From Terriglobia bacterium (GTDB taxonomy: Bacteria; Acidobacteriota; Terriglobia; Terriglobales; Acidobacteriaceae): a stretch of 64,000 bases of DNA. Shown piece by piece: positions 51,018-58,408 of the stretch. The stretch lies in NCBI GenBank assembly GCA_020073015.1, contig JAIQFZ010000005.1, forward strand, positions 1 through 64,000, in the 5' to 3' direction. Position numbers and translations under genes: made by a program. Positions within the stretch are counted from its first letter, which is position 1; every line of letters starts with the position of its first letter. The notes beneath the pieces are model-generated. The model ran no database searches. It had not been told where the DNA came from and saw only the letters and a program-made list of their open reading frames with translations.

Positions 51018-51183
51018 GGGCGCTTGATTATCTGCCTTGCTCAGAAAAGACCTCCGCAATGTTTGGAATCGCGCCGTAGCGTAGCTTCGCGGTCGCGAAG
51101 TGTCAAGACCTAAGACAGGGTCCGCACACACTAGTCGCGTAGAGTGCGTCCTGGGATTCGGAGAATGCATCTTTTCCAGCATC

Positions 51184-51203
51184 TGCCGTACAATTGCACG
51201 GCA
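51184..51203. promoter_or_regulatory. 20-bp near-perfect palindrome before deoC
   Basis: TGCCGTACAATTGCACGGCA is symmetric at 18 of 20 positions around CAATTG. It lies 17 bases upstream of the deoC ATG, in the 200-base region between deoC and nucleoside hydrolase 5, so it could be a repressor operator for one or both. It could also fold as a hairpin over the deoC leader. Confidence 0.45.
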
Positions 51204-51220
51204 AGTTGACGGATCTCTTG

Positions 51221-52279
51221 ATGTCCGCAGATCACAATCAATCTCGAAGTCTGGCGCACGCCACCGAGGGCGGGAAAGCAGTGGGCAGTGGCTCGCTGGG
51301 CGAAGCCATTGCCACACTGGCGGGACATCCCTTGCTGGCAAATTCTGGTATTCCTCTGAACCTGGACTGGGTGCGAGACGTGCGCGTGAACACGAGCGCG
51401 GTTGAGCGCCGCGCGCAGTCGCATGTCGCACGCAGAACGGTGAAGAAAGAATGGCAGGCGGCGTGGCTTCTGCGGGCAATTACCTGCATGGATCTGACGA
51501 CTCTGTCGGGCGACGACACCGAAGAGCGTGTCCGCCGCTTGTGTGCGAAGGCGCGGCAGCCGATTCAGCAGGAGCTTGAGCAGAAGCTGGGCATTCAGGA
51601 ACTTGGGATCAAGGTGGCGGCGGTCTGCGTCTATCACACATTTGTGGAAACCGCTCTGCATGCGCTGGAGGGCACGGGCGTGCACGTGGCGGCGGTGTCC
51701 ACGGGATTCCCGGCGGGGCTATCGCCTTTGGCGGAGCGCGTGGCGGAGATCCGGCGATCGGTGGAAGCGGGGGCGCATGAGATTGACGTTGTCATTACTC
51801 GCGCCCATGTTTTTGGCGGACGCTGGCAGGCGCTGTATGACGAGATTGCGGCGTTCAAACAAGCTTGTGGCAGTGCGCACATGAAGGTGATCCTGGGAAC
51901 GGGCGACTTGTTGACGCTTCGCAACGTGGCCCGGGCGAGCGTGGTGGCGATGATGGCGGGGGCGGACTTCATCAAGACCTCCACGGGCAAGGAAGCGACG
52001 AACGCAACGCTGCCGGTCGGATTCGTGATGACTCGCGCTATCCGCGAATACGCGCAGCAGACTGGGATGGCGGTGGGTTTCAAACCCGCGGGTGGCATTC
52101 GGACGGCGAAACAGTCCATCGATTGGCTGGCGATGATCAAGGAAGAGCTTGGCCCTTCGTGGATGCGGGCAGAAATGTTCCGCTTCGGAGCAAGCGGTTT
52201 GCTGGGCGACATCGAGCGGCAACTGGAGCATCATGCGACGGGACGTTACTCGGCGGAGTATCGCCATCCGATGGCGTAG
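51221..52279 (+). CDS. deoC: Deoxyribose-phosphate aldolase (long form)
   Basis: This enzyme cleaves 2-deoxyribose-5-phosphate to acetaldehyde and glyceraldehyde-3-phosphate. The Schiff-base lysine is in ADFIKTSTGK, with VVSTGFPAG-like AAVSTGFPAGLSP and HMKVILGTGDLLT as further family blocks. At 352 aa it is about 100 residues longer than E. coli DeoC, mainly at the N-terminus. The start is the ATG at 51221 (MSADHNQ); the track's TTG at 51194 lies in the palindrome. Acetaldehyde would go to the aldehyde dehydrogenase encoded 45 bases downstream. Confidence 0.93.
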   Translation: MSADHNQSRSLAHATEGGKAVGSGSLGEAIATLAGHPLLANSGIPLNLDWVRDVRVNTSAVERRAQSHVARRTVKKEWQAAWLLRAITCMDLTTLSGDDTEERVRRLCAKARQPIQQELEQKLGIQELGIKVAAVCVYHTFVETALHALEGTGVHVAAVSTGFPAGLSPLAERVAEIRRSVEAGAHEIDVVITRAHVFGGRWQALYDEIAAFKQACGSAHMKVILGTGDLLTLRNVARASVVAMMAGADFIKTSTGKEATNATLPVGFVMTRAIREYAQQTGMAVGFKPAGGIRTAKQSIDWLAMIKEELGPSWMRAEMFRFGASGLLGDIERQLEHHATGRYSAEYRHPMA

Positions 52280-52324
52280 TTGCGAGACGCAGTTGTGAAA
52301 CGAAAGAGAATCGAGCAAACGCGA

Positions 52325-54709
52325 ATGAGCATTGCCGAAAAATTCGTGAGCATGGAGTATGGACCCGCTCCAGAAGATCCGAAAGAAGCCGCGGCTTGGC
52401 TGGAGCGCCATGGCCGCCGCTTCGGGCATTTCATCGGCGGCGCGTGGCAGCAGCCTGCCGAGAACGGCTACTTTGACACGGTGGATCCCTCCACGGGCGA
52501 GAAGCTAGCGTCGGTTGCGCAGGGTTCGGCGGCCGACGTGGATGCTGCGGTCAAGGCGGCGCGTGCCGCCTCGCATAAGTGGCAGGCGCTCACTCTGCAT
52601 GCGCGGGCTCGCTATTTGTATGCGCTGGCACGACTGGTGCAGAAGCATTCCCGTATTCTCGCCGTGCTCGAGACGATGGACAATGGCAAGCCGATCCGTG
52701 AGAGCCGGGACATCGACATTCCGCTGGTGGCGCGGCATTTCTATCATCACGCAGGCTGGGCGCAACTGCTAGAGCAAGAATTTCCTGGATATGTGGCGTG
52801 TGGTGTGGTTGGACAGATCATCCCCTGGAATTTTCCACTGCTGATGCTGGCCTGGAAGATCGCGCCGGCGCTGGCCACGGGAAATACCGTCGTTTTGAAG
52901 CCAGCGGAGTTTACGCCACTGACGGCTCTGGTGTTCGCCGAGATTTGTCAGGAAGCGAAGTTACCTGCTGGCGTCGTCAATATCGTGACTGGGGACGGCT
53001 CTACGGGCGAAGCGCTGGTGAAACATCCCGACGTGGACAAGATCGCGTTCACGGGTTCGACCGAAGTTGGACGAGCGATTCGTGGGGCTACGGCCGCGAG
53101 CCACAAACGTCTATCGCTCGAACTGGGAGGAAAATCTCCGTTCATCATTTTCGAAGATGCCGATCTGGATAGCGCGGTCGAAGGACTGGTGGATGGCATC
53201 TGGTTCAACCAGGGGCAGGTCTGCTGCGCGGGTTCGCGCCTGCTGATGCAGGAAAGCATTGCCGAACCGCTCATGGCCAAGATTCGGGATCGCATGGGAA
53301 GCCTTCGGATTGGTGCGCCGCTCGACAAGGCAATCGATATCGGAGCGATCGTCGCGCGGGTACAACTCGATCGAATTCGTAAGCTGGTGGACCAGGGTGT
53401 GGCCGAGGGTGCAACCTGCTGGCAGCCACAGGTCACGCTGCCGGCGCGCGGTTTTTACTATCCGCCGACGCTGCTCAGCAATGTGCATCCCACGTCGATT
53501 GTTGCCCAGCAGGAAATCTTTGGACCGGTGCTGGCCGCGATGACGTTCCGCACGCCGCGAGAAGCGGTGGAACTGGCCAACAACACGGTATATGGTCTGG
53601 CGGCTTGTGTTTGGAGCGAAAGCATCAACGTGGCGCTGCACGTGGCCGCGCAACTGAAAGCGGGGGTGGTGTGGGTGAACTGCACGAATCTGTTTGACGC
53701 TTCCTGCGGATTCGGCGGATACCGCGAAAGTGGTTACGGGCGCGAAGGTGGACGCGAAGGCTTGCTGGAGTACATGGAGCCGGCGTGGTTCAAGAATGCT
53801 CCGAAGTTGGACGCTGCGCCTGCTATCGCGCATCCGGAGAAGGCGGCGGAAGAGGAGTCCGGTACGCCCGCAATTGATCGCACCGTGAAGCTCTATATCG
53901 GAGGCAAGCAGGCACGACCGGATTCCGGATACAGCATGGAAGTGCGTGCCGCCGATGGACGCTTGCTGGGCGAAGCTCCGCTTGGAAATCGGAAAGATAT
54001 CCGCAACGCGGTTGAGGCGGCACGAAAAGCGGATTCATGGGCAAAGACCACGGCACATAACCGCGCCCAGGTTCTGTATTACTGTGCTGAGAATCTCTCG
54101 CAACGGCGCGACGAAATCACCCACCGGCTCGCCGCCGTGGTGGGTGAAGAACAGGCCGCGGCAGAAGTGAATAGTGGTATTGAGCGAATTTTCTCGTATG
54201 CGGCCTGGGCGGATAAGTTCGACGGCGCGGTGCACAATCCGCCGTTCCGGAATATTGCGATTGCGATGCATGAGGCGGTTGGGACGATTGGCATCATCTG
54301 CCCGCGGGAAACGCCGTTGCTGGGTTTCGTTTCTCTTGTGATGCCGGCTCTGGCAGTCGGGAATACGGTGATTGCGGTTCCTTCGGAGACGTATCCCCTG
54401 ATCACCGGGGAGCTCTATCAACTGTTCGACACCAGCGACTTGCCCGGTGGCGCCGTGAATATCGTCACCGGATATGCATCGCAGCTTTTGAAAACGCTTG
54501 CCGAACACGATGATGTGGATGCTATCTGGTCATTTGGTGACGTAGCCAGCGCCGCGGCAGCCAAGGCGATGTCGGTTGGCAACCTGAAGCAGGTGTGGAC
54601 TAACGAAGGCCGCGCGATCGATTGGTTCGATTCGAAAGTGGCCGAGGGCCGTTGGTTTCTGGAGCACGCCACGCAGGTCAAGAATATTTGGGTCCCGTAC
54701 GGGGAATAG
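52325..54709 (+). CDS. Two-domain (ALDH16-type) aldehyde dehydrogenase
   Basis: This 794-aa protein is a full aldehyde dehydrogenase followed by a second, incomplete one. The first domain (about 1-480) has the catalytic Glu in LELGGKSP and Cys in NQGQVCCAGSR. The second (about 510-794) begins LYIGGKQARPDSGYS, keeps a Rossmann part (IICPRETPLLGFVSLVMPALAVGNTVI) but ends before any catalytic Cys. This is the layout of ALDH16. It probably oxidises the acetaldehyde made by DeoC. The start is the ATG at 52325; the track's TTG directly follows the deoC stop. Confidence 0.9.
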   Translation: MSIAEKFVSMEYGPAPEDPKEAAAWLERHGRRFGHFIGGAWQQPAENGYFDTVDPSTGEKLASVAQGSAADVDAAVKAARAASHKWQALTLHARARYLYALARLVQKHSRILAVLETMDNGKPIRESRDIDIPLVARHFYHHAGWAQLLEQEFPGYVACGVVGQIIPWNFPLLMLAWKIAPALATGNTVVLKPAEFTPLTALVFAEICQEAKLPAGVVNIVTGDGSTGEALVKHPDVDKIAFTGSTEVGRAIRGATAASHKRLSLELGGKSPFIIFEDADLDSAVEGLVDGIWFNQGQVCCAGSRLLMQESIAEPLMAKIRDRMGSLRIGAPLDKAIDIGAIVARVQLDRIRKLVDQGVAEGATCWQPQVTLPARGFYYPPTLLSNVHPTSIVAQQEIFGPVLAAMTFRTPREAVELANNTVYGLAACVWSESINVALHVAAQLKAGVVWVNCTNLFDASCGFGGYRESGYGREGGREGLLEYMEPAWFKNAPKLDAAPAIAHPEKAAEEESGTPAIDRTVKLYIGGKQARPDSGYSMEVRAADGRLLGEAPLGNRKDIRNAVEAARKADSWAKTTAHNRAQVLYYCAENLSQRRDEITHRLAAVVGEEQAAAEVNSGIERIFSYAAWADKFDGAVHNPPFRNIAIAMHEAVGTIGIICPRETPLLGFVSLVMPALAVGNTVIAVPSETYPLITGELYQLFDTSDLPGGAVNIVTGYASQLLKTLAEHDDVDAIWSFGDVASAAAAKAMSVGNLKQVWTNEGRAIDWFDSKVAEGRWFLEHATQVKNIWVPYGE

Positions 54710-54710
54710 G

Positions 54711-54832
54711 CCCTCAGGGCTAAAGAGCGTGCACAAGACCTTCAGTCGTCCCTCCGGGACTTATTCAATGTTCCCTTCTTTCCCGGCGCTGAAGCGCCGG
54801 GCTATTAGCAGACGCCCCCTCCGGGGCTGTTA
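54711..54832. repeat. 'CGCTGAAGCG / CCTCCGGG' repeat element
   Basis: GTCCCTCCGGGAC, CCCGGCGCTGAAGCGCCGGGCTA and CGCCCCCTCCGGGGCTG follow each other as in 18550-18635, giving two alignable copies of an approximately 85-bp element. A CAGGGCTAAAGAGCG segment precedes it. It separates the ALDH and TrpF-like genes. Confidence 0.65.
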
Positions 54833-54847
54833 TTTGGTTCTCGTGCC

Positions 54848-55525
54848 ATGAAGAGTACGCGTACACCTCGCGTCAAAATCTGCTGCATCGGCAGCGTTGA
54901 GGAAGCGGCGCTGGCCGTGGAATGCGGCGCTTCGGCTCTGGGCCTGGTTTCGCACATGCCGAGCGGGCCGGGCGTGATCAGCGACGAGCTGATTGCCGAG
55001 ATCGCCGCCCTCGTTCCCCCTGCCATAGGAACCTTTCTCCTTACTTCGCGGCAAAGCGTGCGCGAGATCGTCGCACAACAGCGCTCATGTCGCACCAATA
55101 CGATCCAGATATGCGACCACCTGACGAGTGGCACTCATCGCGAATTGAAAGAGGCATTGCCGGGAATTTCAGTGGTGCAGGTCGTCCACGTCACAGGTCC
55201 CAAGTCGGTCGAGGAGGCCGGACGGCTGGCGTCCTCGGTGGACGCGATCCTGCTTGATTCCGGGAATCAGAAGCTCGCGGTCAAGGAATTAGGCGGTACC
55301 GGCAGAACTCATGACTGGAGCCTGAGCCGGATGATTCGTGAGCGCATCGGCATTCCGTTATTCCTGGCGGGTGGCTTAACACCGGAGAACGTGGGTCAGG
55401 CAGTTGAAGAAGTCGGCCCATTCGGGCTCGACGTTTGTTCGGGCGTGCGAACAGAAGGCAAGCTGGATGCCGCAAAGCTGAAGCGCTTCTTTTCCGCGGT
55501 GGGTGGGGCGGCTGACCAGACCTGA
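54848..55525 (+). CDS. trpF: Phosphoribosylanthranilate isomerase (TrpF)-like protein
   Basis: This is a 225-aa TIM-barrel protein of the TrpF family. The catalytic Cys is in VKICCIGS (KICGI in most TrpF), the catalytic Asp in AILLDSG, and the phosphate-binding blocks are GGTGRTHDW and LAGGLTPENV. The family isomerises N-phosphoribosylanthranilate in tryptophan synthesis. No other trp gene is present; it lies between ALDH16 and ribokinase in a pentose-catabolic run. It may be the housekeeping TrpF displaced from its operon, or a paralogue acting on another phosphoribosyl amine. Confidence 0.82.
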   Translation: MKSTRTPRVKICCIGSVEEAALAVECGASALGLVSHMPSGPGVISDELIAEIAALVPPAIGTFLLTSRQSVREIVAQQRSCRTNTIQICDHLTSGTHRELKEALPGISVVQVVHVTGPKSVEEAGRLASSVDAILLDSGNQKLAVKELGGTGRTHDWSLSRMIRERIGIPLFLAGGLTPENVGQAVEEVGPFGLDVCSGVRTEGKLDAAKLKRFFSAVGGAADQT

Positions 55526-55648
55526 CGCGACGCGTTCGGCATGCCGCTGCCGCGCAGGTTGACACGGCCTGTCCCCCTGACTAGACTCTGCCTTCCTAAT
55601 TTCAAAGCCGCGCCTGTTGCTTGAAAGCGCCGCTCCAACGAGAAGACT

Positions 55649-56584
55649 ATGGCAAAGGTTCCCCGCATCGCAGTGGTCGGCAGTGCCAACGTTGACCTGA
55701 CCACATTCTCGGACCACTTTCCCAAGCCCGGGGAAACGATTTTTGGCCAGAAGTTTGATCTAGGATTCGGCGGCAAGGGCGCAAACCAGGCGGTGGCGGC
55801 CCGGTTGTGCGGAGCTAACGTGTTTATGGTCGCTCGGGTCGGCGACGATCTGTTTGGTCCGGCAACGATTACCAACTTTGGCAAGCTTGGCATCGACGCA
55901 ACTCACGTACATCAGGTCAAGGGCGTATCCAGTGGTGTCGCACCCATCTTCGTCGAGTCTTCCGGTCAGAATCGGATCATCGTTGTGAAAGGCGCAAACG
56001 ATACTTTGAAACCCGCGGATGTCGATGCGGCGGGCGACATGCTGAAGAGCGCCGACTGCATTGTGCTGCAATTCGAAATCCCGTTAGACACCGTGTACTA
56101 CACGATTCACTTTGCGCGCAAACATGGCATTCGCTGCATTTTGAACCCTGCGCCTGCCCAGCCCATCGACGTCAAGGCGATCGCCGATCTTGATTATTTC
56201 GTCCCCAATGAGAGTGAAGCCGAAACCATCTCGGGGATGCCGGTCCGCAATCTCGACGACGCTAAGAAGTGTGCGGGAAAGCTTCTGGCAAGTGGCATTG
56301 GACGCGTGATTATCACGCTAGGCGCGAATGGGTCGCTTCTGGCAGGGAGCGAAGGCATGGAGCACGTGCCGGCGTATCCGATGAAGAGTGTAGACAGCAC
56401 CGGCGCAGGTGATGCCTTTATTGGGAGCTTCGCCACTTTCCTGGGAGCAGGACTGCCCGAGCGAGAGGCCGTAAAGCGCGCGAACCTTTACGCCGGATTA
56501 TCAACCACTGGGGTTGGCACTCAGAAATCCTTCTATGACCGGCCGCGGTTCGATGCAGAATGGGCTGCGCGAGCAAAGTCCTAG
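55649..56584 (+). CDS. rbsK: Ribokinase (PfkB family)
   Basis: This 311-aa sugar kinase phosphorylates ribose to ribose-5-phosphate. The N-terminal substrate block is GSANVDLTTFSDHFPKPGET with GFGGKGANQAVAA. The C-terminal ATP/anion-hole block is DSTGAGDAFIGSFA, containing the catalytic Asp. These match ribokinase better than fructokinase or adenosine kinase. Its neighbours (nucleoside hydrolase 6 just downstream, deoC upstream) fit the use of ribose freed from nucleosides. It starts at the ATG at 55649. Confidence 0.92.
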   Translation: MAKVPRIAVVGSANVDLTTFSDHFPKPGETIFGQKFDLGFGGKGANQAVAARLCGANVFMVARVGDDLFGPATITNFGKLGIDATHVHQVKGVSSGVAPIFVESSGQNRIIVVKGANDTLKPADVDAAGDMLKSADCIVLQFEIPLDTVYYTIHFARKHGIRCILNPAPAQPIDVKAIADLDYFVPNESEAETISGMPVRNLDDAKKCAGKLLASGIGRVIITLGANGSLLAGSEGMEHVPAYPMKSVDSTGAGDAFIGSFATFLGAGLPEREAVKRANLYAGLSTTGVGTQKSFYDRPRFDAEWAARAKS

Positions 56585-56639
56585 GCCGTCGAATATCAAA
56601 CGCTCACCCAGTTCTATTCCCGCGGGGGGGAATCCACGA

Positions 56640-57761
56640 ATGAAGCGATTCGCCTTGATTGCTGCTATCTGCGCCGTCCTGCTTGCACCAACGATCGGAC
56701 TGGCTCAGCCGAAGAAGATCAAAGTGATCGCTGACCAGGATAGTGCCGGTCCGGAAGGAACTAACTTTCTTTCCCTGCTGCTGTTGTTGCGAGCCCCGCA
56801 GGTGGAACTGCTGGGTATCACGACCGTCAGTGGAGATCAGTGGGTCGAACCGGCCACCGTTTTCGCTCTGTGGTCTACCGAACTCACGAATCGCAGGGAT
56901 GTTCCGGTCACTAAGGGCGCCGAGCAACCGCTAATCAACTCGGCACGAGAACAGGAAGCGCGCGAGAAGCTCTACGGGTCGTATCTGGAGTGGCACGGTT
57001 CTTTTAATCCCGACGCGCCGGATCCCAGAGAAACGTGGGCTCCTCCGGGAGGCTACCCTAAGGTTAAGCCACGGCCTGGCCGGGCGGCAGATTTCATCAT
57101 CGATACAATTCGAGCGAATCCGGGTGAGGTTGTGTTGTATTGTGCCGGCCCGTTGACCAACATCGCCCTCGCCGTTTCCATGGACCACGGCATTGTCCCG
57201 CTGACGAAAGCCATTTACATCATGGGCGGCAGCAGCAGCGGAGGACCTGAATTGAACTGGTGGTGGGATCCGGAAGCGGCCGCGATTGTCCTGCGTCAGC
57301 CCTGGAAAGAAATTGTCGTCACACCCTTCGAAGCGGGCGATCAAGTCTGGTCCAGCGAAAAACTGATGAGACGGGTCGTGAGTGCCGGAGGGGCGCTGGC
57401 CAACCATGTGAAGCAGGTCTACCTCGACCGAACTGCTCCATCAGGAACTTCCATGTGGTCCATGATGTGGGACGAACTCACGGTCGCGTCGCTGCTGGAT
57501 CCGTCCGTCATTAAGAAATCGGAAACCATGTATCTCGATGTGGATATCACGCATGGGCCGACATATGGGCACACGGTCATCTGGAAACAGCCAACCGATG
57601 TCCCGGAGTTTTTCCTGCCGTACAGCGGGCCCCGGGCCGTCGACAAGGGAAAATGGAAGGAGCACCTCATTCCTCCATCGCATCTACACCCGGCGCAGGT
57701 GCAGATGGAAGTCGATGTGCCGAAGTTTGAGAGCATCTTCGTGGAGCTGATGAGCCACTAA
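56640..57761 (+). CDS. Exported nucleoside-hydrolase-like protein 6 (variant metal-site subfamily)
   Basis: From the ATG at 56640, after a G-rich ribosome-binding site, the protein is 373 aa with a signal peptide (FALIAAICAVLLAPTIGLAQ). The site loop reads VIADQDSAGPEGTNFL: Asp-x-Asp is kept, but the loop ends in Asn, not Asp. CAGPLTNIA, IMGGSSSGG, ELNWWWDPEAAAIV and MMWDELTVASLLDPS follow. It is the most divergent of the four variants. It lies 55 bases after rbsK on the same strand, so product ribose would be the kinase's substrate after import. Confidence 0.83.
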   Translation: MKRFALIAAICAVLLAPTIGLAQPKKIKVIADQDSAGPEGTNFLSLLLLLRAPQVELLGITTVSGDQWVEPATVFALWSTELTNRRDVPVTKGAEQPLINSAREQEAREKLYGSYLEWHGSFNPDAPDPRETWAPPGGYPKVKPRPGRAADFIIDTIRANPGEVVLYCAGPLTNIALAVSMDHGIVPLTKAIYIMGGSSSGGPELNWWWDPEAAAIVLRQPWKEIVVTPFEAGDQVWSSEKLMRRVVSAGGALANHVKQVYLDRTAPSGTSMWSMMWDELTVASLLDPSVIKKSETMYLDVDITHGPTYGHTVIWKQPTDVPEFFLPYSGPRAVDKGKWKEHLIPPSHLHPAQVQMEVDVPKFESIFVELMSH

Positions 57762-57772
57762 GCTCCGCTCTT

Positions 57773-58342
57773 TCATCTCTCCATCAAAAGGACCTTCTCG
57801 GAGCCGTCGATCTCGGTGAGCTTGACTTCGATGACTTCATTCGCAGCGGTCTGCACGGTTCGGCCAATGAACGTGGCTTCGATCGGCAATTCGCGATGGC
57901 CGCGATCAATCAGAGCCAGCAACTCCACCCGGCCCGGGCGGCCGTGCGAAAAAAGGGCGTCCAACGCGGCCCGGGTGGTGCGGCCGGTATAGAGAACGTC
58001 GTCGACCAGCACGATGCGCTTGCCTTCGATGGGAAAGCCGATCTCACCTTTCTGCACGACCGGCTTGGGCCCGAGAGTGGAGAGATCATCCCGATAGAAA
58101 GTGATATCGAGTGCGCCCACGGGAACGGACACCTTTTCGACCTGCTGAATCATTTTCCCCAGGCGTTCGGCGATGGGAACACCGCACCGGCGGATTCCGA
58201 CTAATCCGAGGCCATCGACGCCGCCGTTTTTCTCGAGGATCTGGTGGGCGAGTCGCACGAGCGTGCGCTCAATCTCAGAGCCCGACATCAACTGCGCCTT
58301 CTGCTGCAGACCCGTTTTCGTAACCGCGTTATTCTTTTTCAT
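57773..58342 (-). CDS. pyrR: PyrR: pyrimidine regulator / uracil phosphoribosyltransferase
   Basis: This 189-aa protein is of the PyrR family. It salvages uracil to UMP and, in many bacteria, controls pyr mRNA by RNA binding. The PRPP loop VLVDDVLYTGRTTRAALDAL is intact, and GIRRCGVPIAERL and DITFYRDDL are family blocks. It could use uracil freed by the nucleoside hydrolases or by deoA. No pyr biosynthetic operon is adjacent. The gene is convergent with nucleoside hydrolase 6 (11 bases) and lies downstream of the RND operon on the same strand. Confidence 0.93.
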   Translation of the reverse strand: MKKNNAVTKTGLQQKAQLMSGSEIERTLVRLAHQILEKNGGVDGLGLVGIRRCGVPIAERLGKMIQQVEKVSVPVGALDITFYRDDLSTLGPKPVVQKGEIGFPIEGKRIVLVDDVLYTGRTTRAALDALFSHGRPGRVELLALIDRGHRELPIEATFIGRTVQTAANEVIEVKLTEIDGSEKVLLMER

Positions 58343-58408
58343 GCTATGAGTGCCTAGTTACGTCCGGCTTTTGAATGTATTGGAATTCCGTCTTGAAGGT
58401 CAAGATGT

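Noticed and set aside
51221-54709. Bacterial microcompartment locus around deoC and aldehyde dehydrogenase
   Set aside because: Such gene pairs occur in microcompartments, but no shell protein, encapsulation peptide or phosphotransacylase is seen in the window.
57773-58342. PyrR-controlled attenuator in the window
   Set aside because: No anti-terminator/terminator pair with a PyrR-binding motif is visible upstream of pyrR or the RND genes.
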